The notes: a model not told the origin generated them from the sequence alone. Shown: positions 1 to 7,143, counted from the stretch's first letter. The stretch is DNA of 10,437 nt from JBBQAA01 sp038254195 (GCA_038254195.1 JBBSGJ010000076.1:1-10437); one strand, 5' to 3'. Numbers and translations are program-made.

Positions 1-2271
1 GCCCGCCGTCCGGTCAGCACGTAGGGCCTCGGCGAAGGCGTCGCCCCGGGTGACGACGGCCTGGGCGGCGCGGGCGAGGACGTCCACCAGCACGGACGCG
101 GCGGGGACCAGCGCGCGCTCCCGGCTCAGCCGCGCGCCGACCGCGGCGATACGTCGAACCCGCTCCTCGCGCTGGGCGGCGGCGCGCTCGGCGAGGCGGC
201 GCTCGGCGGCGAGCTCGGCGAGGACCTGCGCTCGGCGCACCGCCCCGGGACCCTCGTCGGGGGCCCGGCGGCGGTGCTCGATCGCGGCCCGCACCCGGCG
301 GACCTCCTCGCCGGCCACGTCGCGCGCGCGGCTCGCGGACCGGGCGACGGCCTCGGCGTCGTCGCGCCGGGCGTCCGCGGCCGCGAGGGCGGCGGTGTGC
401 TCCCCGATCCGCGTCTGGGCGGACCGCTCGGCGCCCGCGGCCTCCTCCGTACGCGCCAGCAGCCCCTCCCGGCGGTTGCGCTCGGCGAGCACGCGCTCCC
501 CGCCGCCCGGCGGGACCTGGCGCAGCTCGCGGCGGGCGGGCGACCAGGTGCGCCCGGCGCGGGTCACGACGGCGCCGGTGAAGTCGTCGGGCACGGCCGC
601 CACGTCGTCGACGAGCCACGTGTCGGCGAGGAGCGGGCGGGCGAGCGCGAGGGCATCGGCCGGGCCGGAGACGAGGTCGAGCAGCCGGCGCGCGCCGGGG
701 ATCGGGGGCCCGCCCGCCCGCGCCCCGCCCGCCCCGTCGGTGCGGCCGCTCGCAGTGCGCTGGGGCGACCCCGTCACGAGCACGGCGCCCCCGTCGCGGC
801 CGGCGCGCTCGAGCAACGCGGCGCCCGCGGGGCGGTCGGGGACGAGGGCGGCGCCGAGCGCGGGCCCGAGCGCCGCGGCGAGCGCGAGCTCGTCGCCCGC
901 CGGCACCCCGAGGGCGTCGGCGAGGGACGCGGCGCCGCCGGGCGCCCCGGCGTGCGTGCGCAGGAACTGGTTGACGGCCGCGAGCTCGCCGCCGACCCGC
1001 GCGGCCTCGCGGCGGGCCGCCTCGGCGCCGCGCTCGGCCTCGCGCCGCGCCCGGCGCGCGACCTCGGCCTCCTCCTCGGCGTGAGCGAGCGCCTCGCGCC
1101 GCGCGCGCTCCTGCTCCCCCGCCGCGCCGAGCGCCGCCCCGGCCTCGCGCTCGCGCTCCTCGAGCCCGGCCAGCTCCGCCGAGAGGCGGGCCTCCGAGTC
1201 GCGCTCGAGCCCCTCGCGCTCGGCCTCCAGCGCCCGCAGCCGCTCCGATGCGCCCGCGTCCTCGGAGTCGAACAGCGTCTCGGCCTCCAGCCCGCGCAGC
1301 TCGGACTCCCCGTGCGTGACGCGCTCGGCGAGCCCCGCCGCCTGCGCCCGGGCGCCCTCGAGCCGCAGGGCGATCCGTTCCCCGGCCCCGCGCGCGGCGT
1401 AGGCCCGGCCCGACAGCTCCTCCCGCTGCGCCGAGCGCCTGCCCAACGCCTCCTCGGCCCGCTCGCGCCGCTTCCCGACCTCCGCGAGCTCGGCCTCGGC
1501 CGCGCGCCGGGCCTCTCCGGCCCGCACCGCGTCCGCCTCGGCGAGCGCCAGCGCGCCCTCCGCGCTCCGGGCATCGTCGCGAGCCAGGATCCACCGGGCC
1601 TCGAGCGCCTGGCGCTCGAGGCGCTCGTGCAGCTCGGCGGCCTCGGCCTGGCGCTTGAGCGGCCGCAGCCGCGCCCGCGCCTCGCGCTCCACGTCGAGCG
1701 CGCGGTCGAGGTTCTCCCGCGTCCGGTCGAGCTTGAGCTGGGTGCGCCGGCGGCGCTTGCGGTGCTTGCCGAGCCCCGCCGCCTCCTCCACGAGCAGCCG
1801 CCGGTCGCGGGGCTTGGAGGTGACGATGCCCTCCACGCGGCCCTGGGAGACGACGGAGTGCATCTCCTTGCCCAGGCCCGTGTCCGACAGGACCTCGAGC
1901 ACGTCGACGAGCCGGCACCGGGCGCCGTTGAGCCGATACTCCCCCTCCCCCGCGCGGTCGAGCCGGCGGACGATGGAGACCTCCGGGAAGTCGATCGGGA
2001 CCGAATGATCTCCGTTGTCGAGGACGAGCTCGACCTCCGCAACCGACCCCGATGGCCGGCCCCGGCCGCCGCCGAAGATCACGTCCTGCATCGAGGCCCC
2101 GCGCACGGCCAGCGGCGACTGCTCCCCCATGGCCCACAGCACCGCGTCGGTGACGTTGGACTTCCCGGAGCCGTTGGGCCCGACGACGACGCTGACGCCC
2201 GGCCCGAACGTCAGCCGGGTCCGGTCCGGGAAGGACTTGAAGCCCTTGAGGACGAGCTCCCTCAGGTACAT
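1..2271 (-). CDS. smc: Chromosome segregation ATPase SMC, N-terminal part (runs off the left edge)
   Basis: Core ATPase of the bacterial condensin, which extrudes and organises DNA around the origin, normally with ScpA and ScpB. The frame is open from the ATG at 2271 to base 1, giving 757 residues and no stop. Seen: the N-terminal head opening MYLRELVLKGFKSF; Walker A GPNGSGKS at residues 31-38; the Q-loop SQGRVEGI around residues 142-149; and VEEAAGLGKH near 162-171. A charged Glu/Ala/Arg-rich coiled coil follows from about 175 to 430. A hinge-like globular segment runs from about 433 to 580 (LADALGVP, LVDDV, VVTRAG), and the returning coiled coil then begins. The signature motif, Walker B and C-terminal head lie outside the window. 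The start is supported by a strong Shine-Dalgarno 9 nt upstream. The hinge begins some 70 residues earlier than I remember for B. subtilis SMC, suggesting a shorter arm. It is last visible in the operon, 19 nt after rnc. Confidence 0.96.
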   Translation of the reverse strand, partial: MYLRELVLKGFKSFPDRTRLTFGPGVSVVVGPNGSGKSNVTDAVLWAMGEQSPLAVRGASMQDVIFGGGRGRPSGSVAEVELVLDNGDHSVPIDFPEVSIVRRLDRAGEGEYRLNGARCRLVDVLEVLSDTGLGKEMHSVVSQGRVEGIVTSKPRDRRLLVEEAAGLGKHRKRRRRTQLKLDRTRENLDRALDVEREARARLRPLKRQAEAAELHERLERQALEARWILARDDARSAEGALALAEADAVRAGEARRAAEAELAEVGKRRERAEEALGRRSAQREELSGRAYAARGAGERIALRLEGARAQAAGLAERVTHGESELRGLEAETLFDSEDAGASERLRALEAEREGLERDSEARLSAELAGLEEREREAGAALGAAGEQERARREALAHAEEEAEVARRARREAERGAEAARREAARVGGELAAVNQFLRTHAGAPGGAASLADALGVPAGDELALAAALGPALGAALVPDRPAGAALLERAGRDGGAVLVTGSPQRTASGRTDGAGGARAGGPPIPGARRLLDLVSGPADALALARPLLADTWLVDDVAAVPDDFTGAVVTRAGRTWSPARRELRQVPPGGGERVLAERNRREGLLARTEEAAGAERSAQTRIGEHTAALAAADARRDDAEAVARSASRARDVAGEEVRRVRAAIEHRRRAPDEGPGAVRRAQVLAELAAERRLAERAAAQREERVRRIAAVGARLSRERALVPAASVLVDVLARAAQAVVTRGDAFAEALRADRTAG

Positions 2272-2278
2272 GCCCCCA

Positions 2279-2286
2279 CCACCTCC
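2279..2286 (-). promoter_or_regulatory. Shine-Dalgarno of smc
   Basis: GGAGGTGG read on the minus strand. The GGAGGT core ends 9 nt before the ATG at 2271, inside the 19-nt rnc-smc gap. It fixes the smc start and is one of the three clear ribosome binding sites in a window where most genes lack one. Confidence 0.8.
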
Positions 2287-2290
2287 CTGC

Positions 2291-2974
2291 TCATGCCTCC
2301 CGGAGCTCCGTCAGCGCCTCCCGGGCGGCCTCCTGCTCGGCTTCCTTCTTCGAGCGCCCCTCGCCGCGGCCGCGCGCGGTCCCGCCCACGTGCGCCTCGA
2401 CGGCGAAGCGGGGGTCGTGCGGCGGGCCGCTGCGGTGCACCACCGCGTAGCCCACGCCCCCGCCGCGGCGCGCGGCGAGCTCCTGGAGGGCGGACTTGAA
2501 GTCGTCGGGGGCGTCGAGGGCGACCTCGATCTCGGTGGCGAACGCCTCCACCACCGCCTCGGCGGCCGGCCCGTAGCCGTGCGTCGAGTGACACGCCCCG
2601 ATCACGGCCTCGCACACCTCGGCGAGCACGCTCTCCGTCGCGAGCAGGGATTCGACATTGCGCCCGAGGGCCTCCGGGGCGACGGCGCGCATCCGGGAGG
2701 GAGCGCCCAGGGCGACCGCGACCCGCCGGCACGACGCGCGCGAGACCGCCTGGGCACGGACCTTCGTGAGGCGTCCCGCCCCGTAGGCGTCCGGGTCGAG
2801 CCGCGGCAGGAGGTGGGTGGTCACCGCGAGGGCGAGCACGGCATCCCCCAGAAAGGCGAGCCGGTCGTAGGAGTGGGCGCGGCGCTCAGTCCACGAGGCG
2901 TGGGTGAACGCCTGGCGCGCGAGCGGCGCGGGGAGCTCGTCGAGGAGGGCGGCGAGGGAGGAGGGTGCGGTCAG
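2291..2974 (-). CDS. rnc: Ribonuclease III, altered catalytic signature, probable CTG start
   Basis: Double-strand-specific endoribonuclease that processes rRNA precursors and other structured RNAs. From the CTG at 2974 it is 227 aa. An RNase III domain covers about residues 8-150 (FTHASW, then SYDRLAFLGDAVL at 35-47, then LAEVCEAVIGA near 117-127). A C-terminal dsRNA-binding domain covers about 157-225, ending in the typical GRSKKEAEQEAAREAL. Aligned by eye to E. coli RNase III, metal ligand E41 is Ala40, D45 is kept (Asp44), D114 is Glu119 and E117 is kept (Glu122). The first in-frame GTG, at 2839, would remove the HAS and signature helix, so it is unlikely to be the start. Upstream of it there is no ATG, GTG or TTG before the in-frame TAG that ends acpP. 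The CTG 3 nt after that stop is my choice, and reinitiation after acpP is an inference. No fpg/mutM lies between rnc and smc. Confidence 0.88.
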   Translation of the reverse strand: MTAPSSLAALLDELPAPLARQAFTHASWTERRAHSYDRLAFLGDAVLALAVTTHLLPRLDPDAYGAGRLTKVRAQAVSRASCRRVAVALGAPSRMRAVAPEALGRNVESLLATESVLAEVCEAVIGACHSTHGYGPAAEAVVEAFATEIEVALDAPDDFKSALQELAARRGGGVGYAVVHRSGPPHDPRFAVEAHVGGTARGRGEGRSKKEAEQEAAREALTELREA

Positions 2975-2977
2975 GGG

Positions 2978-3250
2978 CTACGGGCTCGGACGGGACTCGG
3001 TGGGTGGGCGGGGACCGACTTCCATGACGAAGTCCACCGTCTGGCCGACGGTGAGGATCTTCGCCGCCTGCTCGTCGGACATCCGGATGTCGTAGGAGTC
3101 CTCGAGCTCCTGCACGAGCGTGTAGAGATCGAGGGAGTCCGCGTCGAGATCCTCACGGAAGCGGGTCTCCTCGTCGATCCGGTCAGGCTCGAGCTGGAGC
3201 TCGTCCGCGAGGTGGTTGCGGATGAGCTCAAGGACGTCGTCGCGCGTCAC
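2978..3250 (-). CDS. acpP: Acyl carrier protein
   Basis: Carries growing fatty acyl chains as thioesters on 4'-phosphopantetheine. It is 90 aa, acidic and helical. The attachment motif DADSLD puts the modified Ser at residue 39, followed by the expected LDLYTLVQELEDSYDI helix. The C-terminus after about residue 76 is a Pro-rich tail (VGPRPPTESRPSP) that makes it some 10 residues longer than a typical ACP. The start is a GTG at 3250, overlapping the plsX stop as GTGA, so translation is probably coupled. Sitting between plsX and rnc fits a role as acyl donor to PlsX. Its TAG stop is in the same frame as the rnc coding sequence, with only CCC between the stop and the proposed CTG. Confidence 0.95.
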   Translation of the reverse strand: MTRDDVLELIRNHLADELQLEPDRIDEETRFREDLDADSLDLYTLVQELEDSYDIRMSDEQAAKILTVGQTVDFVMEVGPRPPTESRPSP

Positions 3251-4278
3251 GGTCCGGTCACGCTAGACCTCACGGCGGACGGCGTGCGCAGGACCCCGGC
3301 CTCCTGCAGCGCGGCGTGCGTGCGCTCGACCGACTCCTCCGTGACGGCCTTCGCGGCGACCTCGATCGCGCGCGCGAACCCGCGCCGGGTGAAGCGGCCG
3401 TGGGCCACGACCCCGACCCTCCGCAGACCGAGCATGTAGGCGCCGCCCGTCCCCTCGGGGTCGACCTGGTCGCGCAGGTCGCGCAGCGCGGGCCGCAGGA
3501 GCAGGCCGCCGAGGCCGGCCCGGGGCGAGGACCTCGCCCGCTCGCGGATCGCGTTGATGATGGCGACGCTCGTCCCCTCCAGGAGCTTGAGCGCGACGTT
3601 GCCCGTGAAGCCGTCGGTGACGACGACGTCGGCGCGGCCCTCGGTGAGCCCCGTGCCCTCGACGTTGCCGACGAAGTTCAGAATGCCGGGCCGTGCTCGG
3701 AGCTGCTCGCCGACGGCGACGACGTCCGGCGTGCCCCGCGTCGGCTCCTCGCCGTTGGAGAGCAGGCCGACGCGCGGATTGACCACTCCGAGCACGGTCT
3801 CCGCGAACGCCGCGCCCATGAACGCGAACTGCACGAGGTGCTCGGGGCGGACCTCGGTGTTCGCACCGACGTCGAGCAGCAGGACGGGCGCGCCGGGGAT
3901 GGGGACGGGCAGCGCGAGGGCGGGACGGAAGATGCCCCGCGCCCGCTTGAAGTGGAAGAGCCCGGCGGCCAGGGCCGAGCCGGTGGAGCCGCCGGAGACC
4001 AGGGCGTCGGCCTCGCCACCGCCGACGGCCCGTGCGGCCTGGACGATGGACGCCTCCGGGGTGCGACGCGCGGCGTGGACGGGGTCGGGCGCCTTGGCGA
4101 TCGAGACGGGCGCGTCGCGAACCTCGACCCCGTGTGGCAGCTCCCCCGCCGCCCGCAGCTCCGCTGCGGGCCCGAAGAGCAGGATGCGGATCCCCCGCTC
4201 CGCGGCGAGCGCGGCGCCCGCGGCCACCTCGCCGGGGCCGAGGTCGGCCCCGTTGGCATCGACGGCGACCGTGGGCAC
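3247..4278 (-). CDS. plsX: Phosphate acyltransferase PlsX
   Basis: Peripheral membrane enzyme that converts acyl-ACP and phosphate to acyl-phosphate, the donor for PlsY in phosphatidic acid synthesis. It is 343 aa, about normal for the family. Recognised from AVDANGADLGPGE at the N-terminus, ALVSGGSTGSALAAG, LLDVGANTEVRPEHL, VGLLSNGEE, NFVGNVEGTGL and VVVTDGFTGNVALKLLEG. Two usually strict positions differ: DAMGGD is DANGAD, and the NTG of the A-G-N-T-G loop is STG. The start is a GTG at 4278 without a clear Shine-Dalgarno, 41 nt after rpmF. The stop overlaps acpP by 4 nt. The fabH, fabD and fabG genes that follow plsX in E. coli are absent here. Confidence 0.95.
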   Translation of the reverse strand: MPTVAVDANGADLGPGEVAAGAALAAERGIRILLFGPAAELRAAGELPHGVEVRDAPVSIAKAPDPVHAARRTPEASIVQAARAVGGGEADALVSGGSTGSALAAGLFHFKRARGIFRPALALPVPIPGAPVLLLDVGANTEVRPEHLVQFAFMGAAFAETVLGVVNPRVGLLSNGEEPTRGTPDVVAVGEQLRARPGILNFVGNVEGTGLTEGRADVVVTDGFTGNVALKLLEGTSVAIINAIRERARSSPRAGLGGLLLRPALRDLRDQVDPEGTGGAYMLGLRRVGVVAHGRFTRRGFARAIEVAAKAVTEESVERTHAALQEAGVLRTPSAVRSSVTGP

Positions 4279-4319
4279 GAAGAGCGGCGGGGCCGCGGGA
4301 AACCGGCTCCCGCCCGCCC

Positions 4320-4511
4320 CTACTCGGCCTCGAACGGGGCCTGGGCGACGACCTCGCGCCCCGCGTACGTGCCGCAGTTCGGACAGACGCGATGAGGCCG
4401 GCGCGCGGCGTGGCAGTGCGGGCAGGCGTTGAACGCGGGCGCGGAGAGCTTGTGGGCCGAGCGGCGCTTGCTCGTGCGCGCATGGGACTGCTTCTGCTTG
4501 GGGACGGCCAT
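4320..4511 (-). CDS. rpmF: Large ribosomal subunit protein bL32
   Basis: Small zinc-ribbon protein of the 50S subunit. It is 63 aa, opening MAVPKQKQSHARTSKRR and followed by CPHC (Cys30, Cys33) and CPNC (Cys43, Cys46). All four zinc ligands are therefore present (the C+ form). The acidic C-terminus APFEAE is slightly longer than in many homologues. It starts at an ATG 13 nt after the DUF177 stop. The gap has no Shine-Dalgarno (it reads CTGACTCCTCTC on the coding strand), so expression may depend on coupling to DUF177. The pairing with DUF177 is conserved in many bacteria. Confidence 0.97.
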   Translation of the reverse strand: MAVPKQKQSHARTSKRRSAHKLSAPAFNACPHCHAARRPHRVCPNCGTYAGREVVAQAPFEAE

Positions 4512-4524
4512 GAGAGGAGTCAGC

Positions 4525-5052
4525 CTACTCGCCGGGGAGCTTGAGCTCTCGCAACGCGGCCCACCGGGGATCGGGCTCGCGTGGGTGGAAGTGGTCGTCG
4601 CCGGCGAGGTTCAGGTCGGCGCCGCACTGCGGGCAGAGCCCGGCGCAGTCCGCGCGGCAGAGCAGCGTGGTCGGGAGCGCGAGGGCGAGCGCGTCGCGGA
4701 CCCAGCCGTGGAGGTCGAGCTCACCGTCGGCGACGTAGGGCGAGGAGAGCTCGTCGTCGCCGGCGCCGGGCTGCTCGACCTCGCGGGCGTCGACCTCGAT
4801 CTCCGGGACCGCGGGCTCCAGGCAGCGCATGCACGGGCCCTGGAGGTGGGCCCGGAAGCGCAGGCGCAACGCCCAGCCATGGTGGGTGGTGCGCGAGATG
4901 TCGATGCGCACTCCGACCGGGTCGGGCTGCACCCGGTACTCCGCGTTGCCGTAGCGCAGCGGCTCCACGGGGGCGGCGAGGTCGAGCCGGCGGCCCTCTC
5001 CCGAAGAGAGCTTGAGCCGCGCGAGGTCGAAGGAATCCGTCCTCGGCGCCAT
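4525..5052 (-). CDS. DUF177 / YceD family protein
   Basis: Member of the YceD (DUF177) family, encoded beside rpmF in many bacteria and linked to 23S rRNA/50S ribosome assembly; its exact biochemistry is not settled to my knowledge. It is 175 aa from the ATG at 5052. Seen: a beta-rich N-terminal part, CMRCLEP (Cys74, Cys77), and the family-typical cysteine cluster CRADCAGLCPQCGADLN (Cys132, 136, 140, 143), which probably binds zinc. It ends DPRWAALREL, as family members do. The same frame stays open far upstream as an antisense shadow, but the conserved domain and the divergent neighbour place the start here. It is first gene of the housekeeping operon, and a -10 candidate lies 9 nt upstream. 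Confidence 0.93.
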   Translation of the reverse strand: MAPRTDSFDLARLKLSSGEGRRLDLAAPVEPLRYGNAEYRVQPDPVGVRIDISRTTHHGWALRLRFRAHLQGPCMRCLEPAVPEIEVDAREVEQPGAGDDELSSPYVADGELDLHGWVRDALALALPTTLLCRADCAGLCPQCGADLNLAGDDHFHPREPDPRWAALRELKLPGE

Positions 5053-5061
5053 GGCCGGGCC

Positions 5062-5071
5062 ACGGTAGCCT
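5062..5071. promoter_or_regulatory. Candidate bidirectional promoter with two overlapping -10 elements
   Basis: The 33-bp gap between DUF177 (minus) and the DUF4383 gene (plus) contains ACGGTAGCCT. The minus strand reads TACCGT (5067 to 5062), ending 9 nt before the ATG. The plus strand reads TAGCCT (5066 to 5071), ending 14 nt before the GTG. Both fit the TANNNT form of a sigma70-type -10 box and share the central TA. I see no good -35 on either side. If real, both mRNAs would be leaderless or nearly so. Confidence 0.35.
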
Positions 5072-5085
5072 CCGCCGCCCCGCCC

Positions 5086-5505
5086 GTGGCCGACCGTTCG
5101 CCCGCCCAGCTCTACGCCCGCGTCATCGGGCTCTCCCTGGTCGCCGCCGGGGCCCTCGGCTTCTTCTACTCGGGCGACTTCGGCGCGCCGGGGAAGGTCG
5201 ACGACGCCTTCGGGATCCTGTCGGTCAACGGCTGGCACAACGTCGTGCACCTCGTGACCGGCGCGCTCGGGCTCGCGCTCGCGGGCCGCCGGGACCCGGC
5301 CCGGGTCTACGCCGGTGGGCTGGGGGTCGTCTACCTCGGGGTGGCGGTCTGGGGCATCGCCCTGGGCGCGCACGGGAGCATCCTCGGGTTCCTGCCGGTC
5401 AACAGCGAGGACGACGTCCTGCACGTCCTCCTCGCGGTGCTGGGGCTCGCGGCCGCCGCGCTCTCCCACGAGCCGCGGCGGCTGAAGCCGCGCTTCGCGC
5501 CCTAG
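5086..5505 (+). CDS. DUF4383 family four-helix membrane protein
   Basis: Small integral membrane protein of unknown function, common in Actinomycetota. It is 139 aa from the GTG at 5086. Four hydrophobic segments are visible: about residues 8-25 (ARVIGLSLVAAGALGFFY), 48-65 (around VVHLVTGALGLALA), 73-95 (AGGLGVVYLGVAVWGIALG) and 108-128 (VLHVLLAVLGLAAAAL). The family pattern of repeated VN..HNVVH / VN..DDVLH before helices 2 and 4 is present, which suggests an internal two-helix duplication. The C-terminus is basic (RRLKPRF). No Shine-Dalgarno precedes the start, consistent with a leaderless message. It is divergent from DUF177, and its stop shares CTAG with the convergent acyl-CoA synthetase gene. 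Confidence 0.8.
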   Translation: MADRSPAQLYARVIGLSLVAAGALGFFYSGDFGAPGKVDDAFGILSVNGWHNVVHLVTGALGLALAGRRDPARVYAGGLGVVYLGVAVWGIALGAHGSILGFLPVNSEDDVLHVLLAVLGLAAAALSHEPRRLKPRFAP

Positions 5506-7130
5506 TCCTCCGCGCCGGAGCCGGAGTCCTCCCGGAGCTCGCGCTTCAGGACCTTCCCCGTCGCGTTGCGGGGCAGCTCGTCGAGGAGCTCCACGTCGCG
5601 GGGGACCTTGTACCTCGCGAGGTTCTCCTTGACGGTCCTCCTCACCTCGTCCGCGGAGACGTCGCCAACCACGAAGGCCTTCAGGCGCTGGCCGAAGTCC
5701 TCGTCCTCGACGCCGATGACCGCCACCTCCTTGACCCCGGAGAGCTTCGAGATGCAGTCCTCCACCTCCGCGGGGAAGACGTTCTCCCCGCCCGAGACGA
5801 TCATGTCGTCGTCGCGGCCGTCGACGAACAGGCGGCCGTCCTCGTCGAGGTGGCCGACGTCGCCGGTGGCCATCAGCCCGTCGATCTCCTCCTTGCCGCC
5901 CCCGCCCGTGTAGCCCTCGAACAGGAACGGATTGCCGACGAAGATCCGCCCCGTCTCCCCCGTCGGGAGCCCGGAGTCCGAGTCCGTGGCATAGATCTTC
6001 ACCGTCGTCCCCCGCGGGGGTCTGCCGGCGGTTCCCGGAGCGGCGCGGAGGTCCTCCGGCGTCGCGATGGACGCCCACGCCACCTCGGTGGACCCGTAGA
6101 GGTTGTAGAGCTTGTCCCCGAAGCGGTCCATCACCTCCGTGGCCAGCTCCCCGGGCAGCGCGGAGCCCGACACGGGGATCGTCCGCAGGTGGGAGAGGTC
6201 GTAGCGCGCGCTCACGTCGGGCGGGAGCTCGAGGATCCGCTGGAGCATCACGGGTACGACGACGAGGGCGGTGGCGCGATGCTGCGTGACGACCGACAAC
6301 GTCTCCTCGGGGTCGAACCTCCGGCGCAACACGACCGTGGAGGACAGCGCGAGCCCGAGCGTCCAGTGCGCGAATCCCCACGCGTGGAACAGGGGCGCCG
6401 CGATCATCGTCGTCTCCTGCGCCTTGAGCGGGATCTTCGAGAGGATCGAGGCGACCGGGTCGAGCGTGTCGGGGGGACCGCGGTCCGCGCCCTTCGGCGT
6501 CCCGGTGGTGCCGCTCGTGAGGATCACCGTGCGGCCCTTCTCGTCGGGCGGGGAGACGTCGGAGGGGTCCCCCTCGGCGATGAGGTCCTCGAGGACGGGG
6601 TCGGCGGGCTTCTCCTTGCCCTCGAACCAGGCCACGAAGGGGGTGCGGTCCTCCAGCGCTCCCTCCACGAGGTTGCGGAACTCCTCGTCGAAGACGATCG
6701 CCACCGCCTCTTCCCGGTCGCAGACATCCTCGATCTGCGGGCCGGCGAAGCTCGTGTTCAGGTAGAGCGCGTGAGCGCCGAGCTTGGAGAGCGCGACCGT
6801 CCCCTCGACCCAGCCGCGGTGGTTGCGGCAGAGGATCGCCACCCGGTCGCCCTCCCCCACGCCCGCGGCGGCGAACGCGCGGGCCAGGCCGTTGGTGCGG
6901 CGGTGCAGCTCGGCGAAGGTGAGCGTGCCGAGCTCATCGACGAGCGCAAGACGATCGGGGTGGCGGATCGCTCCGACGGCGTAGCCCGCGGCGGGCGTCG
7001 GTCCCCAGCGCGCGATGGCCAGCGCCAGGCGCGCGGCGCGGTCGGGGCGGGTGGGCGTGACGATCCCGGCGCCCAGGAGCGTCCGGGCCACCCAGGCGGA
7101 GTTGGTCAGGTGCTCCAGGTGCGAGGGCAT
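5502..7130 (-). CDS. Fatty-acyl-CoA synthetase (AMP-forming, FadD2/FadD12-like)
   Basis: Adenylate-forming enzyme that activates a carboxylic acid, most likely a fatty acid, to acyl-AMP and then acyl-CoA. It is 542 aa, full length for the family. The P-loop TSGTTGTPKGA is at 205-215, the YGSTE motif at 345-349, the ATP-binding TGD at 422-424, the hinge region GRDDDMIVSGGENVFPAE near 438-455, and the catalytic lysine in NATGKVLKREL at Lys526. All core motifs are intact. The N-terminal 50 residues (SAWVARTLLGAG, RPDRAARL) and the GTPKGA form resemble mycobacterial FadD2/FadD12; the chain length is not predictable from what I see. The ATG has a good Shine-Dalgarno (AAGGA, 7 nt spacing). It lies 13 nt downstream of the 309-aa unknown gene, so the two are probably co-transcribed. 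The stop is shared with the convergent DUF4383 gene. Confidence 0.92.
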   Translation of the reverse strand: MPSHLEHLTNSAWVARTLLGAGIVTPTRPDRAARLALAIARWGPTPAAGYAVGAIRHPDRLALVDELGTLTFAELHRRTNGLARAFAAAGVGEGDRVAILCRNHRGWVEGTVALSKLGAHALYLNTSFAGPQIEDVCDREEAVAIVFDEEFRNLVEGALEDRTPFVAWFEGKEKPADPVLEDLIAEGDPSDVSPPDEKGRTVILTSGTTGTPKGADRGPPDTLDPVASILSKIPLKAQETTMIAAPLFHAWGFAHWTLGLALSSTVVLRRRFDPEETLSVVTQHRATALVVVPVMLQRILELPPDVSARYDLSHLRTIPVSGSALPGELATEVMDRFGDKLYNLYGSTEVAWASIATPEDLRAAPGTAGRPPRGTTVKIYATDSDSGLPTGETGRIFVGNPFLFEGYTGGGGKEEIDGLMATGDVGHLDEDGRLFVDGRDDDMIVSGGENVFPAEVEDCISKLSGVKEVAVIGVEDEDFGQRLKAFVVGDVSADEVRRTVKENLARYKVPRDVELLDELPRNATGKVLKRELREDSGSGAED

Positions 7131-7137
7131 TGCCCCA

Positions 7138-7142
7138 TCCTT
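7138..7142 (-). promoter_or_regulatory. Shine-Dalgarno of the acyl-CoA synthetase gene
   Basis: AAGGA on the minus strand, 7 nt before the ATG at 7130, inside the 13-nt gap after the upstream gene. It supports the chosen start. Confidence 0.7.
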
Positions 7143-7143
7143 A

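Noticed and set aside
14..2499. Very long open frames of 707, 741 and 422 residues overlapping smc on both strands
   Set aside because: They are low-complexity Arg/Ala/Gly-rich translations in other frames of the smc gene, caused by high G+C. The smc frame itself carries Walker A, Q-loop and hinge and is open to the edge.
2291..2839. rnc starting at the GTG at 2839 (182 aa)
   Set aside because: It would lack the HAS motif and the signature helix containing the catalytic Asp44. The upstream in-frame sequence is clearly RNase III.
4429..5085. N-terminal extension of the DUF4383 frame
   Set aside because: It lies antisense to DUF177 and shows no membrane segment or conserved motif; the family domain starts at the GTG at 5086.
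5053..6381. N-terminal extension of the DUF177 frame to 618 residues
   Set aside because: The extra part is antisense to DUF4383 and the acyl-CoA synthetase and is low complexity. The conserved DUF177 domain begins at the ATG at 5052.
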